Below, in pieces: positions 1-8,397 of a DNA stretch of 64,000 bases (positions are counted from its first letter, which is position 1; each line of letters begins with the position of its first letter). A program made the translations under genes and the position numbers. This stretch comes from Chryseobacterium edaphi. Its GTDB lineage: Bacteria > Bacteroidota > Bacteroidia > Flavobacteriales > Weeksellaceae. Where the stretch lies: NCBI RefSeq assembly GCF_025628985.1, contig NZ_JAOTEM010000004.1, forward strand, positions 330,105 to 394,104, written 5' to 3'. The notes below the pieces were generated by a model. The model was not told the origin of the DNA and searched no databases. It worked only from the letters and a program-made list of their open reading frames with translations.

Positions 1-2
1 AA

Positions 3-533
3 TTTTTCACTCAAGAAGATATCAAGGGTTCTCATTTTGGGAGAATAAATCAAAAAGTTATTCTTGAAACGCTTCAAAATTATGATTTCTCAACGATTGA
101 AAAGTTTTACGTCTGTGGTCCTGAAGATTTAATAAAAAACACAACAGAAACTTTTTTATCTCAAAGTATTAAGAAAGAAAATATTTTACACGAGCTTTTC
201 TTTTCACCACAGACATTACTACAAAATAAAGCCGTTTCTTCTGAAAACGCAGGTAAAACTATCGTTAAACTCATTTTAGATGGTGAAGAAAAAACCGTTA
301 TAGTAGACAAAAATACATTGCTGTTGGATTCTATTGTAGATGCAGGTTTTGATATTCCTTATTCTTGCCAAAATGCAATTTGCAGTACTTGCTTGTGTGT
401 GCTGACAAAAGGAGAGGTAAATATTGTAAAAAACGAAGTTCTTTCGGATGCTGAAATTGAAGAAGGTAAAATTGTCGTTTGCCAATCTTATCCTGTCTCA
501 GATGTAATCGAGCTTAATTATGATATTATTTAA
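3..533 (+). CDS. Ferredoxin-type oxidoreductase, C-terminal part (PaaE-like reductase)
   Basis: The reading frame is open from base 3 to the stop at 531-533, so the 5' end lies outside the window. Two parts are visible. The end of a flavin/NAD(P)H reductase module carries the motif YVCGPEDLI, typical of the nucleotide-binding end of ferredoxin-NADP reductases. After a linker comes a plant-type [2Fe-2S] domain with SCQNAICSTC and a fourth Cys in VVCQSYP. This order (FNR module, then C-terminal ferredoxin) is that of PaaE/HmpX-type reductases. The substrate is not visible. It converges with the polysaccharide locus, so a role as electron donor to the Rieske oxygenase at 2621-3712 is only a guess. 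Confidence 0.8.
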   Translation, partial: FFTQEDIKGSHFGRINQKVILETLQNYDFSTIEKFYVCGPEDLIKNTTETFLSQSIKKENILHELFFSPQTLLQNKAVSSENAGKTIVKLILDGEEKTVIVDKNTLLLDSIVDAGFDIPYSCQNAICSTCLCVLTKGEVNIVKNEVLSDAEIEEGKIVVCQSYPVSDVIELNYDII

Positions 534-556
534 TTAATAAACAAATATTTAAAAAT

Positions 557-592
557 AAAAAGCCTTACAAAATTAAAATTGTAAGGCTTTTT
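557..592. terminator. Bidirectional intrinsic terminator
   Basis: A perfect 14-bp stem (557-570 with 579-592) encloses an 8-base A/T loop and has A-runs and T-runs on its sides. It sits between the convergent ends of the reductase and the last gene of the polysaccharide locus, so it can serve both strands. Confidence 0.85.
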
Positions 593-595
593 AAA

Positions 596-1345
596 TTATA
601 TAATTGCAGTTCTACCTCCATCGAGGATAAGATCCTGACCTGTAATCCATTTACTAGCTTCCGATAAAAGGAAAACAATTGGCAAGGCAACATCTTCCGG
701 CTCGCCATAACCTAGAGGATATTTTTTCTTGTCTTCGTTAATTACTTCCTCAGATAAAAAGCTGCTTGCATCCAAAGTAATCTGAGTATTTACCATTCCC
801 GGAGCAACTGTATTCACTCTTATCTTCTTGAAAGCCAATTCATTAGCATATGTTTTTGCCATAATTCCTAATGCTGCTTTTGTAATTCCGTACAAACCAT
901 TCCCTTTCATTCCGTAAAGTCCTGATATTGAACTAACAAAAACAATAGATGCTGGTTTATTGAATTTTTTCTTTTTTAGTAAATGAGAAATAAAAACCAA
1001 AGCAGAATCTAGATTTACCGTTCTGATTTTGTTGTATAATTCTTCATTGAAAAACTGAATAGGATTATTTTCTACAATTCCTGCAGAATGTACAAAACCA
1101 TCAATTTTTACATCTAAAGATTCTACAAGCTGCGGAATTGTCTCAAGTTGAGTAACATCCAGAAATTTTGAAGACGAATCCTTAATATCATTTTCATTAA
1201 TAAACTGATCTAATTGATCTGTTTTTCTTCCTAAACCGATAAAGTTCCCTCCTGCATTAAAGATTTGTTTACAAACTTCAAAGCCTATTCCAGAAGTAGC
1301 ACCAGTAACTAATACGGTCTTATTTTCGAGTGAAAATGCATTCAT
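596..1345 (-). CDS. SDR-family oxidoreductase (FabG-like), last gene of the polysaccharide locus
   Basis: This is a 249-residue classical short-chain dehydrogenase. The Rossmann motif TGATSGIG is at residues 14-21, and the catalytic residues are Ser139, Tyr152 and Lys156 (YGITK). FabG-like enzymes reduce 3-oxoacyl-ACP or sugar ketones with NAD(P)H. The start codon touches the stop of the KAS III gene at 1345, and an acyl carrier protein follows that, so reduction of a 3-ketoacyl-ACP made by the neighbour is the simplest role. That role is inferred. The fold and active site are seen directly. Confidence 0.85.
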   Translation of the reverse strand: MNAFSLENKTVLVTGATSGIGFEVCKQIFNAGGNFIGLGRKTDQLDQFINENDIKDSSSKFLDVTQLETIPQLVESLDVKIDGFVHSAGIVENNPIQFFNEELYNKIRTVNLDSALVFISHLLKKKKFNKPASIVFVSSISGLYGMKGNGLYGITKAALGIMAKTYANELAFKKIRVNTVAPGMVNTQITLDASSFLSEEVINEDKKKYPLGYGEPEDVALPIVFLLSEASKWITGQDLILDGGRTAII

Positions 1346-2391
1346 TAATATTCAATTAAATCGTTTATTATTCCTTTATCAAAGTTCATTCTTACTATAC
1401 CGATACTTAACCCAACACCAAAACCACACATTACAACTTCGGTTTTTTCAAGATTTGTATTTTGTGTTGTCATTGTCATAGGAATTGTTGCAGAACTTGT
1501 ATTACCATATTTATCCAAAGAATAAGGCACTTGTTCTGTTGTAAGCTTTATTTTTTTTCGGATCATATCGTTCATGAAACGGTTTGCCTGATGGAAATAA
1601 AAATATTTTACTTGCTCTTTATCAACTTGAAAATGTTCAATAAATTTTTTCAATTCCTGAGTTACTGTTCCAATTCCGAAAGAAAAAACATTAGTTCCAT
1701 TCATATAAGTATTAATGCCCGAACGCTTATTTCCTTCCTTATCTTCTTTTAAAACTAAAGACTCTTCAGTAAAAGGTTTTCTATAGCCTCCTTCCGGCAC
1801 AATAATATCTCCGAAGCCACTTCCGTCTGACCACAGGTTAAAGTCCATTTTACCACCTACAGAATATTCTAAAGCTGTAGCAGATCCTGCATCGCCAAAT
1901 AATGGATAAGTAGCTTTATCTAATGGAGAGCATTGCTTACTCAAAGTATCTCCCACCAGAAGAAGTCCTTTTTTGAGTTGCCCATTCTGAATAAAATTTG
2001 ATAAGATAGATAACCCGTAAACATAGCCACTACATCCAAGAGGCACATCGAAACAAATTGTACTTTTTGGAAGTCCTAATTTATCTTGAACGATAATTGA
2101 TGTATTTGGTACAGGGAAATCAGGAGTTTGAGTCACCATAATCAAAACATCAATATCCTCTTTCTGCCAATTTAACTTTCGTAAAAGATTATTTGCAGCT
2201 TTTATGCATAGATCTGAAGTACAAGTATCACTGTCAACATGTCTTTTCTCAGCAATTCCTGTAACAGAAATAAACTTTTCTGCTTCCTCTCGTGTTGAAA
2301 ACAAGTCGTTCTCCAGATTGTTAAAAATTTGGGTAGGGACTGCGGAGACAACTCCGGCGATTCGAACATTTTCAATTGAGAATAATGCCAT
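1345..2391 (-). CDS. 3-oxoacyl-ACP synthase III family (KAS III), copy 1
   Basis: This 348-residue protein has the FabH thiolase fold with an intact triad: Cys120 (GCSGYVYG), His267 (FHQAN) and Asn297 (YGNTSS). KAS III enzymes condense an acyl-CoA starter with malonyl-ACP, or transfer acyl groups in secondary pathways. It is packed between an acyl carrier protein (2396-2614) and an SDR (596-1345), which looks like a minimal condense-and-reduce unit inside a sugar locus. It differs clearly from copies 2 and 3, so it is probably not the housekeeping FabH. The actual starter unit cannot be read from sequence. Confidence 0.85.
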   Translation of the reverse strand: MALFSIENVRIAGVVSAVPTQIFNNLENDLFSTREEAEKFISVTGIAEKRHVDSDTCTSDLCIKAANNLLRKLNWQKEDIDVLIMVTQTPDFPVPNTSIIVQDKLGLPKSTICFDVPLGCSGYVYGLSILSNFIQNGQLKKGLLLVGDTLSKQCSPLDKATYPLFGDAGSATALEYSVGGKMDFNLWSDGSGFGDIIVPEGGYRKPFTEESLVLKEDKEGNKRSGINTYMNGTNVFSFGIGTVTQELKKFIEHFQVDKEQVKYFYFHQANRFMNDMIRKKIKLTTEQVPYSLDKYGNTSSATIPMTMTTQNTNLEKTEVVMCGFGVGLSIGIVRMNFDKGIINDLIEY

Positions 2392-2395
2392 AATC

Positions 2396-2614
2396 CTATT
2401 TTTGGGTCAATTGAAATAAATCTGAAAGAGTATTAGCATTATTAATGCTATCTCCATTCAATTTAGCCTCATATTGTTCGTCAAACATTGCGATTAGCAT
2501 TAAAGCTGTCATTGAATTCCATTCATCCAGATTTTTAAATTCTGTATCAGGAGTAATTGCTGCTCTATCCGTTTCTTCTAATAATTCGTAGAAGTTTTCT
2601 AAAAACTGTTCCAT
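2396..2614 (-). CDS. Acyl carrier protein
   Basis: This is a 72-residue acidic, helical protein of ACP type. The phosphopantetheine attachment site is Ser34 in LDEWNSMTAL, where the usual DSL/DSM is replaced by NSM, as often seen in specialised carrier proteins. It would hold the growing acyl chain as a thioester for the neighbouring KAS III, SDR and Rieske enzymes. It lies 4 bases upstream of KAS III copy 1 and 6 bases downstream of the Rieske oxygenase. It is the only ACP in the locus, so all three KAS III enzymes could share it. That sharing is inferred. Confidence 0.85.
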   Translation of the reverse strand: MEQFLENFYELLEETDRAAITPDTEFKNLDEWNSMTALMLIAMFDEQYEAKLNGDSINNANTLSDLFQLTQK

Positions 2615-2620
2615 TGTATT

Positions 2621-3712
2621 TTATTTATAGTTAATAATATTGTTTATATTTTTGTGAAAAGATTCAATTCTGAATTCCTCTTCACCGAATATTTGTTTTT
2701 GCTCGGGAATAATACTTAAATTTTTCTGGATATCTTCCAAAATTGCTCTATCTTCAAAAATAACTCTTGTTGAAGAATCTAAGGAAGCCTGCGCGTAAGC
2801 ATTAAGTAGCATTCCTTCCTTTTTGGTAAGCTCTGTATATTTGGGTTTTACAAATTCCGCATATAATTTTGTGTAATCCGATCTTTCGGGAGATAGCTTT
2901 CCAATATAAAATAAATTCCCAGCTGTGCTTGAAATGAATAAATTTGGAAATATATACCAATGTTGCAAAGATTTATGTGAGTACTGCGTTTTAGTTAAAA
3001 AAGACAGTTTCGCCTCTCTCTCTGTCTGTAGAGCAGTAGTTCTGATAGGATAATCAACTTTATCGTGACCACTCTCGCAGTAATGATTTTCAGGTTTTTT
3101 GCCTCCGATTCCAATGGGAACTAATGTTTCTTTATGAACGCTACTGCAATGATAACATTCTAACACATTTTCTACCAATAATTTCCAATTGGCCTTGTGA
3201 TCAAGAACTAATGTTTCATTATTGATAATGTCATCAAAAAATGATGATAATTCGATCAATTTATCATAAAAAGATCCCAAATGTTTATCTAAAGAAGTAA
3301 GATCTTCTTTATTTACTTTCACAAAAATAAACTTCCCACAAATTGCTACTTCATATTGTTCTAATTTAGGTCTGCTACAAGATGCTAATTCTTCCTTTAA
3401 ACATGCGGATCTAACCATAGGACTTCCACTATCGTCGTAGACCCAATTGTGATACGAACAAATTAAATGACCATTCCCTTCATTTCCAGTATGAATATTA
3501 TTAAATCTGTGAAGACAAATATTAGAAAAGCATTTTAGCTCCTCTCCAAAATTCTGAACAAATAAGGAAACAGAGCCACATCTGTATGTGATATAATCAT
3601 TCTTATTCTGCAGTTTATCTGAAAGTCCAACAAAAAACCAACTTTTATGAAAAATGGTGTCTTGTTCTTGTTGAAGCACATTTTCATCTGTATAATTGAT
3701 ATTTTTAATCAT
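2621..3712 (-). CDS. Rieske [2Fe-2S] non-haem iron oxygenase, alpha subunit
   Basis: This is a 363-residue ring-hydroxylating-type oxygenase. The Rieske cluster ligands are Cys66-x-His68 and Cys85-x2-His88. The mononuclear iron site shows as ENVLECYHCSSVH, with His188 and His193; Glu185 takes the place usually held by Asp. Family members insert oxygen into aromatic rings, quaternary amines or alkyl chains and need a reductase. Here the gene sits between a PglD-like acyltransferase and an ACP, an unusual setting that suggests hydroxylation of a carrier-bound or sugar-bound acyl group. No dedicated reductase is in the operon. The substrate is not known. Confidence 0.85.
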   Translation of the reverse strand: MIKNINYTDENVLQQEQDTIFHKSWFFVGLSDKLQNKNDYITYRCGSVSLFVQNFGEELKCFSNICLHRFNNIHTGNEGNGHLICSYHNWVYDDSGSPMVRSACLKEELASCSRPKLEQYEVAICGKFIFVKVNKEDLTSLDKHLGSFYDKLIELSSFFDDIINNETLVLDHKANWKLLVENVLECYHCSSVHKETLVPIGIGGKKPENHYCESGHDKVDYPIRTTALQTEREAKLSFLTKTQYSHKSLQHWYIFPNLFISSTAGNLFYIGKLSPERSDYTKLYAEFVKPKYTELTKKEGMLLNAYAQASLDSSTRVIFEDRAILEDIQKNLSIIPEQKQIFGEEEFRIESFHKNINNIINYK

Positions 3713-4353
3713 AAGTTGATTTTTTTAGCCGGGATTCCGAAGTATGTATTGCCGTCTTTTAAATTTCGCATAATACTTGTATTCATCCATATATTATTAT
3801 TGTTTCCAATATTTTTGTTTTGTAAAACAGTGGAATTGACTCCAAAATCATTCATACGACCGATTGTTACAGCTCCTGAAATCGCAACTCTGGGACCAAA
3901 ACTATTTACATCACCAATTTTACAATCATGACCGATTCCTGTGTAAGAATTAAATATATTAAAATTACCAATTTCTAAGTGGGTGGAAAGAATTACATAG
4001 TGCATGATGATATTACCTTCTCCTATCTTCAGGTACTCAGAATCAACTATAGCGTAAGGAGAAAATAAATTTGGAAAAGACATCTTACTATTTTCTTTCA
4101 ATTTATTAATTATAAGTTCTCTCGTTTTAACATTATTAATAGTAATTACAATATCTATTTCAGAATTAATATTGATAAGAAAATCTAATCCTGCAAGAAT
4201 TTTCACCCCACGAAGTTCGGTATTTTGAAATCGAGGATTATCGTCGATGAAAAAAACTTGATTCCACTGTTTTTTTTCTTTTTGAATAATTTCTACCAAA
4301 TGCAAAATTTCTGTAGAAAAACCTCCTGCTCCAATTAAATATAAATCTTTCAT
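3709..4353 (-). CDS. PglD/NeuD-family sugar O/N-acyltransferase (left-handed beta-helix)
   Basis: This 214-residue protein has the PglD/NeuD layout: an N-terminal nucleotide-sugar-binding Rossmann-like half starting LIGAGGFSTEI, then a C-terminal hexapeptide-repeat helix. The likely general base is the His in GIGHDCKIG, and it ends with the usual YFGIPAKKI closing strand. In bacillosamine pathways PglD acetylates the 4-amino group of a UDP-4-amino-sugar. Lying beside an ACP, a Rieske oxygenase and two KAS III genes, it is the best candidate here to transfer a special acyl group to such a sugar. That substrate change is inferred. Its ends overlap the neighbouring genes by 1-4 bases. Confidence 0.8.
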   Translation of the reverse strand: MKDLYLIGAGGFSTEILHLVEIIQKEKKQWNQVFFIDDNPRFQNTELRGVKILAGLDFLININSEIDIVITINNVKTRELIINKLKENSKMSFPNLFSPYAIVDSEYLKIGEGNIIMHYVILSTHLEIGNFNIFNSYTGIGHDCKIGDVNSFGPRVAISGAVTIGRMNDFGVNSTVLQNKNIGNNNNIWMNTSIMRNLKDGNTYFGIPAKKINL

Positions 4354-5369
4354 TACAATTTTCTATCAACACTAATAACTGTACCTCCCCATGACAATCC
4401 CACACCAAATCCAACTAAAGCTATATTTTTCACTGGAAATTCACCCGAATATTTCTCACTCCATCTTTTTAGAGCAATCGGTATGGTACATGATACTGTA
4501 TTTCCTCCATCTTCCAGATCAATGTAAAATCTTTCTTTTGATGCTTTTATTTTCTTCCTCAAAAAATCGAGCATAAAATGATTTGCCTGATGGAAGACAA
4601 ACAAATTGCAGTCATCAATTTCTAAACCATTCTTTTGCAACAAATTTAAAGTGAATTTCGGTATAACAGCACTTGTAAAGTTAAAAATTTCTGGGCCATC
4701 CATGTACAATTCATTATCTGTATATTGATTACCTGACCCATATTCTTTTAATTGTGAAATGGGTTCAATTTTATTTTTACTTGCTCCGTTTTTAATAATC
4801 AGTTTATCAAATCCCTGACCATCTGTTCCAAACAAAAAATTTTGAATATTATTATTCTCTTCATCAAAGGATACTATCGTAGCTGTGGCTGCATCACCAA
4901 AAATTCCTCTATTTGATTTGTCATCTGAATTAAGATACTTTGAATAAGTTTCCGCAGTCACCAGCAAAACATTTTTTGCCTGTTTTGTCTCCACCAAACC
5001 CTTCGCCATACTCAGACCATAAATATAACCGCTACATCCTAAATTAAAATCAAAGGCCCCAACTGAGGTATCTATAGCAAGTCTCTGTTGCAAAATGCAA
5101 GCTGTAGTTGGTAATATATATTCAGGACTTTGAGTACAATAAATTATAAAATCTACATTATCTCTATCAAAGTTCTGAAAAAGTTTTAAGCATGCCTTTT
5201 CAGCCAAATCTAAAGCTGTCTCATTGTCATCTACCCAATATCTTTTTTTGATTCCTACCTTAGTATCAAATTTACTAAAGTCATAATCAGGAAATTGTTT
5301 TGAAAGGTCATCATTTGTATAACCTGTGTCAGGAAAGATATATTCTATATGTTTTAGTAATGCTCCCAT
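4353..5369 (-). CDS. 3-oxoacyl-ACP synthase III family (KAS III), copy 2
   Basis: This 338-residue KAS III-fold protein has an intact Cys112 (GCSGYIYG), His260 (FHQAN) and Asn290 (GGNTVS) triad. Copies 1 and 2 both carry the GCSGYxYG and FHQANxFM signatures, so they resemble each other more than copy 3, which has AVCSGF and PHQPS. This suggests duplication within a specialised clade. It is adjacent to the PglD-like acyltransferase and the PglC-like initiating transferase. It could extend the chain a second time or act as the acyl transferase itself. The sequence does not tell which. Confidence 0.83.
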   Translation of the reverse strand: MGALLKHIEYIFPDTGYTNDDLSKQFPDYDFSKFDTKVGIKKRYWVDDNETALDLAEKACLKLFQNFDRDNVDFIIYCTQSPEYILPTTACILQQRLAIDTSVGAFDFNLGCSGYIYGLSMAKGLVETKQAKNVLLVTAETYSKYLNSDDKSNRGIFGDAATATIVSFDEENNNIQNFLFGTDGQGFDKLIIKNGASKNKIEPISQLKEYGSGNQYTDNELYMDGPEIFNFTSAVIPKFTLNLLQKNGLEIDDCNLFVFHQANHFMLDFLRKKIKASKERFYIDLEDGGNTVSCTIPIALKRWSEKYSGEFPVKNIALVGFGVGLSWGGTVISVDRKL

Positions 5370-5374
5370 TAAGT

Positions 5375-5980
5375 TTAATTATAGCCATTAAATGCTTCTG
5401 TTGTAGCCTGACCATCGGCAGAAATTCCCTCTCTCACAAATACTTTTTTTATTGTTTTAAAGAAAATTTCCAAGTCCAAAGTTAATGATAAATGATTGAC
5501 GTACCAAACATCTAACTCAAACTTCCTAGACCAGGAAATTGCATTTCTACCGTTTACCTGTGCCCAACCTGTAATTCCCGGACGAACATTATGGCGACGC
5601 TTCTGCTCTTCGCTGTATAATGATAAATATTGTGGCAATAAAGGTCGCGGTCCAATCAAGGACATATCACCTTTTAGTACATTTATCAATTGTGGTAATT
5701 CATCCAAAGATGTTTTTCTTACAAAAGCTCCTATTGATGTGAGTCTTTCAGAATCAGGAAGAAGATCTCCATTGGAATCTTTTTTATCATTCATTGTTTT
5801 AAATTTGATGATTTTAAAGATTTTCTCTTTTAATCCCGGACGTGCCTGAAAAAAGAAAGGCTTACCATCGTTTGCAAAATACAAACCGATTGTTGCAATA
5901 ATAAAAACCGGACTTAAGATCAATAGTGCAAAAAATGCAACAGTGAAATCAAGTAGTCTTTTTATATAATTTTTATACAT
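5375..5980 (-). CDS. PglC-like initiating sugar-phosphate transferase
   Basis: This 201-residue monotopic phosphoglycosyl transferase moves a sugar-1-phosphate from a UDP-sugar to undecaprenyl phosphate and so starts repeat-unit assembly on the inner membrane. It has one N-terminal hydrophobic re-entrant helix (about residues 10-34), then the catalytic Asp93-Glu94 in TSLDELPQL and the conserved SLIGPRPLLP loop. The length fits the small PglC class, not the long WbaP class. PglC-class enzymes often use bacillosamine or other 4-amino-sugars, which agrees with the PglD-like gene two genes away. Confidence 0.9.
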   Translation of the reverse strand: MYKNYIKRLLDFTVAFFALLILSPVFIIATIGLYFANDGKPFFFQARPGLKEKIFKIIKFKTMNDKKDSNGDLLPDSERLTSIGAFVRKTSLDELPQLINVLKGDMSLIGPRPLLPQYLSLYSEEQKRRHNVRPGITGWAQVNGRNAISWSRKFELDVWYVNHLSLTLDLEIFFKTIKKVFVREGISADGQATTEAFNGYN

Positions 5981-5982
5981 CT

Positions 5983-7176
5983 TTATATTTTTTCAATAAT
6001 CAGATTATAAGATCTATCTACCAAATACTCATTCTGCAACAATTTTTCTGCATTATCTCCTAATATCCGTAAATCACTTTTAAGCAACGCATCCAATTTC
6101 ATTTGCATTTCATTTTGATTTCCTGCAATAACTTTATATCCGCAATTTGCTTTTTCTATAATATCTCCAATATCTGTATTTGAATCAGTGGCGGCAAGTA
6201 CGGGTATTTTCATTTCTAAATATGATAATAATCTAGATGGGAAATTAGGGATTAGAAAATTTTTATCCAAAAATATTAAACCTACGTCACACGCTGCTAA
6301 CAATTTGTCATAATCTTCTTTCGGTAAACGTTGAAGAAGTTTTGCATTACCGGGTTTCTTATTATTAAACCATTCCTGAATTTTAGGAAATTCAGTTCCG
6401 TCACCTACGATCAGGAAAAATATATTATCAAATTTTGTTGTCTGAATGGTTTCCAATAAAAAATCTAGACCTTGCGGTTTTCCTAAATTCCCTCCGTAAA
6501 CAAAAACTTTTTTGTCTGTTGGAATCTGATATTTTTTCCTAATAGATTTTTTTTGTCCGTCAGAATAATTAAAAATAACGGGTTCAATCGTATTCGGATT
6601 TACTTCAACTTTGCTCTTATTGATTTCAGGATTATGTTTTAATACAAAATCAACATTAGCTTCTGACATGCAGCCAATTGTATCTGAAATCTGATATAAT
6701 TTCTTTTCTTTTCTTACAAACTGTTTATGTAAAAAACCACCATCTTTAAGCATATTCATATCCACAGCATTTTGCGGAAAAATATCTTTCAGTAAAAGAT
6801 AAGATTTTGCATGATCTCTTTTTTTTACAAACTCAATTACCTTTGCAAATGTAATCGGAGGTGTAGAATATAATACCAAATCAAACTTTTTATCGGAGGT
6901 GTATTTTTTAATCGCCGAAAGATACTGGTATTCTATAGCAAGAGTACCAATTCCTTTCTCAATGATATTTGTTTTCTGAATATTGAATGTTTTTACCTGA
7001 AGAATTGACACTCCTTCTTTTTCTTTGAAATTGGTAGAAACTCCTCTCCTCCTTTCCATTGGCGTTACAATGGTAACATCATGTCCTTCATTACGAAATT
7101 TTCGTAATAAGTCCTGATAAATTCCACGATCTTCTATGGAGTTAATTTCAACTAAGGTCAAAAAAATAATATTCAT
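5983..7176 (-). CDS. Glycosyltransferase family 4 (WbuB-like)
   Basis: This 397-residue GT-B enzyme has an N-terminal acceptor domain (the sequence ends the first strand at IEDRGIYQDLLRKF) and a C-terminal donor domain with VYGGNLGKPQGLDFL. The donor-binding loop near FPSRLLSYLEMKIPVLA holds the Glu of GT4 enzymes. It resembles the WbuB group, some of which add L-FucNAc. It lies between the initiating transferase and fnlC, so adding L-FucNAc to the first lipid-linked sugar is a fitting role. The acceptor is inferred. It acts on the cytoplasmic face of the membrane. Confidence 0.8.
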   Translation of the reverse strand: MNIIFLTLVEINSIEDRGIYQDLLRKFRNEGHDVTIVTPMERRRGVSTNFKEKEGVSILQVKTFNIQKTNIIEKGIGTLAIEYQYLSAIKKYTSDKKFDLVLYSTPPITFAKVIEFVKKRDHAKSYLLLKDIFPQNAVDMNMLKDGGFLHKQFVRKEKKLYQISDTIGCMSEANVDFVLKHNPEINKSKVEVNPNTIEPVIFNYSDGQKKSIRKKYQIPTDKKVFVYGGNLGKPQGLDFLLETIQTTKFDNIFFLIVGDGTEFPKIQEWFNNKKPGNAKLLQRLPKEDYDKLLAACDVGLIFLDKNFLIPNFPSRLLSYLEMKIPVLAATDSNTDIGDIIEKANCGYKVIAGNQNEMQMKLDALLKSDLRILGDNAEKLLQNEYLVDRSYNLIIEKI

Positions 7177-7182
7177 TCTATC

Positions 7183-8322
7183 TTAAATTTCCTCTGACCA
7201 AACAGTCCTTTTAATATAATCTGTATAAGAAATAATAATTCTCACCACTTTTTCAGAAACATTCGGCATTGAATAATCTGAAACAGGTCTAAAATTTCTT
7301 TCAGTTCCTACTTTTTGCTGTAAAACCTGCGTCAAACCCTGCAAAATTCTTTCCGGAGACAAGCCAACCATCATTACGCTTGCTTCTTCCATAGCTTCCG
7401 GTCTTTCGTGTGCCTGACGAATATTTAAAGCTCTGAAATTCAGTATAGAAGATTCTTCAGAAATTGTTCCGGAATCTGATAAAACCGCGTATGCTCTTTT
7501 TTGCAAAGCGTTGTAATCATGAAAGCCTAAAGGTTTCAAAAACTGAATTTCAGGACGCATTTCCATCTGCATTTTATCAATCATATTTTTCGTACGCGGA
7601 TGAGTAGAAACAATAATTGGATATTGATATTTTTCTGCGATTGCATTCAAAGAATCCATCAAACCTCTGAAATTTTTCTCAGAATTAATGTTTTCTTCAC
7701 GGTGAGATGAAACCACAAAGAATTTTCCATCTTCAAGATTCAGCTTTTCGAGAACGTTTGAAGTATCGATTTGAGGTAAATAATGATTTAAGACCTCAAA
7801 CATCGGAGAACCTGTCTTAATAATACGATCTGCAGGAAGCCCTTCTCTTAAAAGATATTCTCTTGCAATATCAGAATACGTTAAATTAATATCTGAAGTA
7901 TGATCTACAATCTTACGGTTCGTTTCTTCAGGAACTCTTTGGTCAAAACATCTGTTTCCTGCTTCCATATGGAAAATAGGAATATGTCTTTTCTTAGCAG
8001 GAATAGCACATAAACATGAGTTTGTATCTCCTAAAACCAAAAATGCATCAGGCTTTAATTCTTCCAACAGCGGATCAATTTTAATTAAAATATTCCCTAC
8101 TGTTTCTGTAGCTGTTTTTCCTGCAGCTTCTAAAAAATAATCAGGTTTACGAAGTCCCAAATCTTCAAAGAAAATCTGATTTAGTTCGTAATCGTAGTTT
8201 TGTCCTGTATGCACTATGATGTGTTCAACTGCTTCAGAGGCATCCAATGCATCTAATACTCTTGATAATCTTATGATTTCAGGTCGTGTTCCCACAACCG
8301 TCATTACTTTTAGTTTTTTCAT
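7183..8322 (-). CDS. fnlC: UDP-L-FucNAc-forming 2-epimerase (FnlC/CapG, WecB fold)
   Basis: This 379-residue protein is of the non-hydrolysing UDP-GlcNAc 2-epimerase family. Visible marks are VVGTRPEIIRL at the N-terminus, HTGQNYDYELN, HMEAGNRCFD and the SDSGTISEE loop. The HMEAGNRCFDQRVPEETNR segment and the neighbours fnlB and fnlA point to the FnlC/CapG type, which performs the last 2-epimerisation to UDP-L-FucNAc, rather than WecB. The trio is complete within 7183-11054, so the glycan very probably contains L-FucNAc. Confidence 0.88.
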   Translation of the reverse strand: MKKLKVMTVVGTRPEIIRLSRVLDALDASEAVEHIIVHTGQNYDYELNQIFFEDLGLRKPDYFLEAAGKTATETVGNILIKIDPLLEELKPDAFLVLGDTNSCLCAIPAKKRHIPIFHMEAGNRCFDQRVPEETNRKIVDHTSDINLTYSDIAREYLLREGLPADRIIKTGSPMFEVLNHYLPQIDTSNVLEKLNLEDGKFFVVSSHREENINSEKNFRGLMDSLNAIAEKYQYPIIVSTHPRTKNMIDKMQMEMRPEIQFLKPLGFHDYNALQKRAYAVLSDSGTISEESSILNFRALNIRQAHERPEAMEEASVMMVGLSPERILQGLTQVLQQKVGTERNFRPVSDYSMPNVSEKVVRIIISYTDYIKRTVWSEEI

Positions 8323-8397
8323 TATATAGCTTTTGCTGTTTGCATTTGTTTTTTAACACTTGCTTTCAGCTTTTTATAGTTAAATTTTAATTATCAA

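Noticed and set aside
318..533. Complete 71-residue ferredoxin gene
   Set aside because: The frame is open to the window edge, with a reductase motif upstream in the same frame, so it is the end of a longer protein.
596..5369. Aryl-polyene or flexirubin pigment cluster
   Set aside because: KAS III and ACP alone are not enough. The KAS II/chain-length factor pair, dehydratases and ammonia-lyase are missing, and the genes are embedded among sugar genes.
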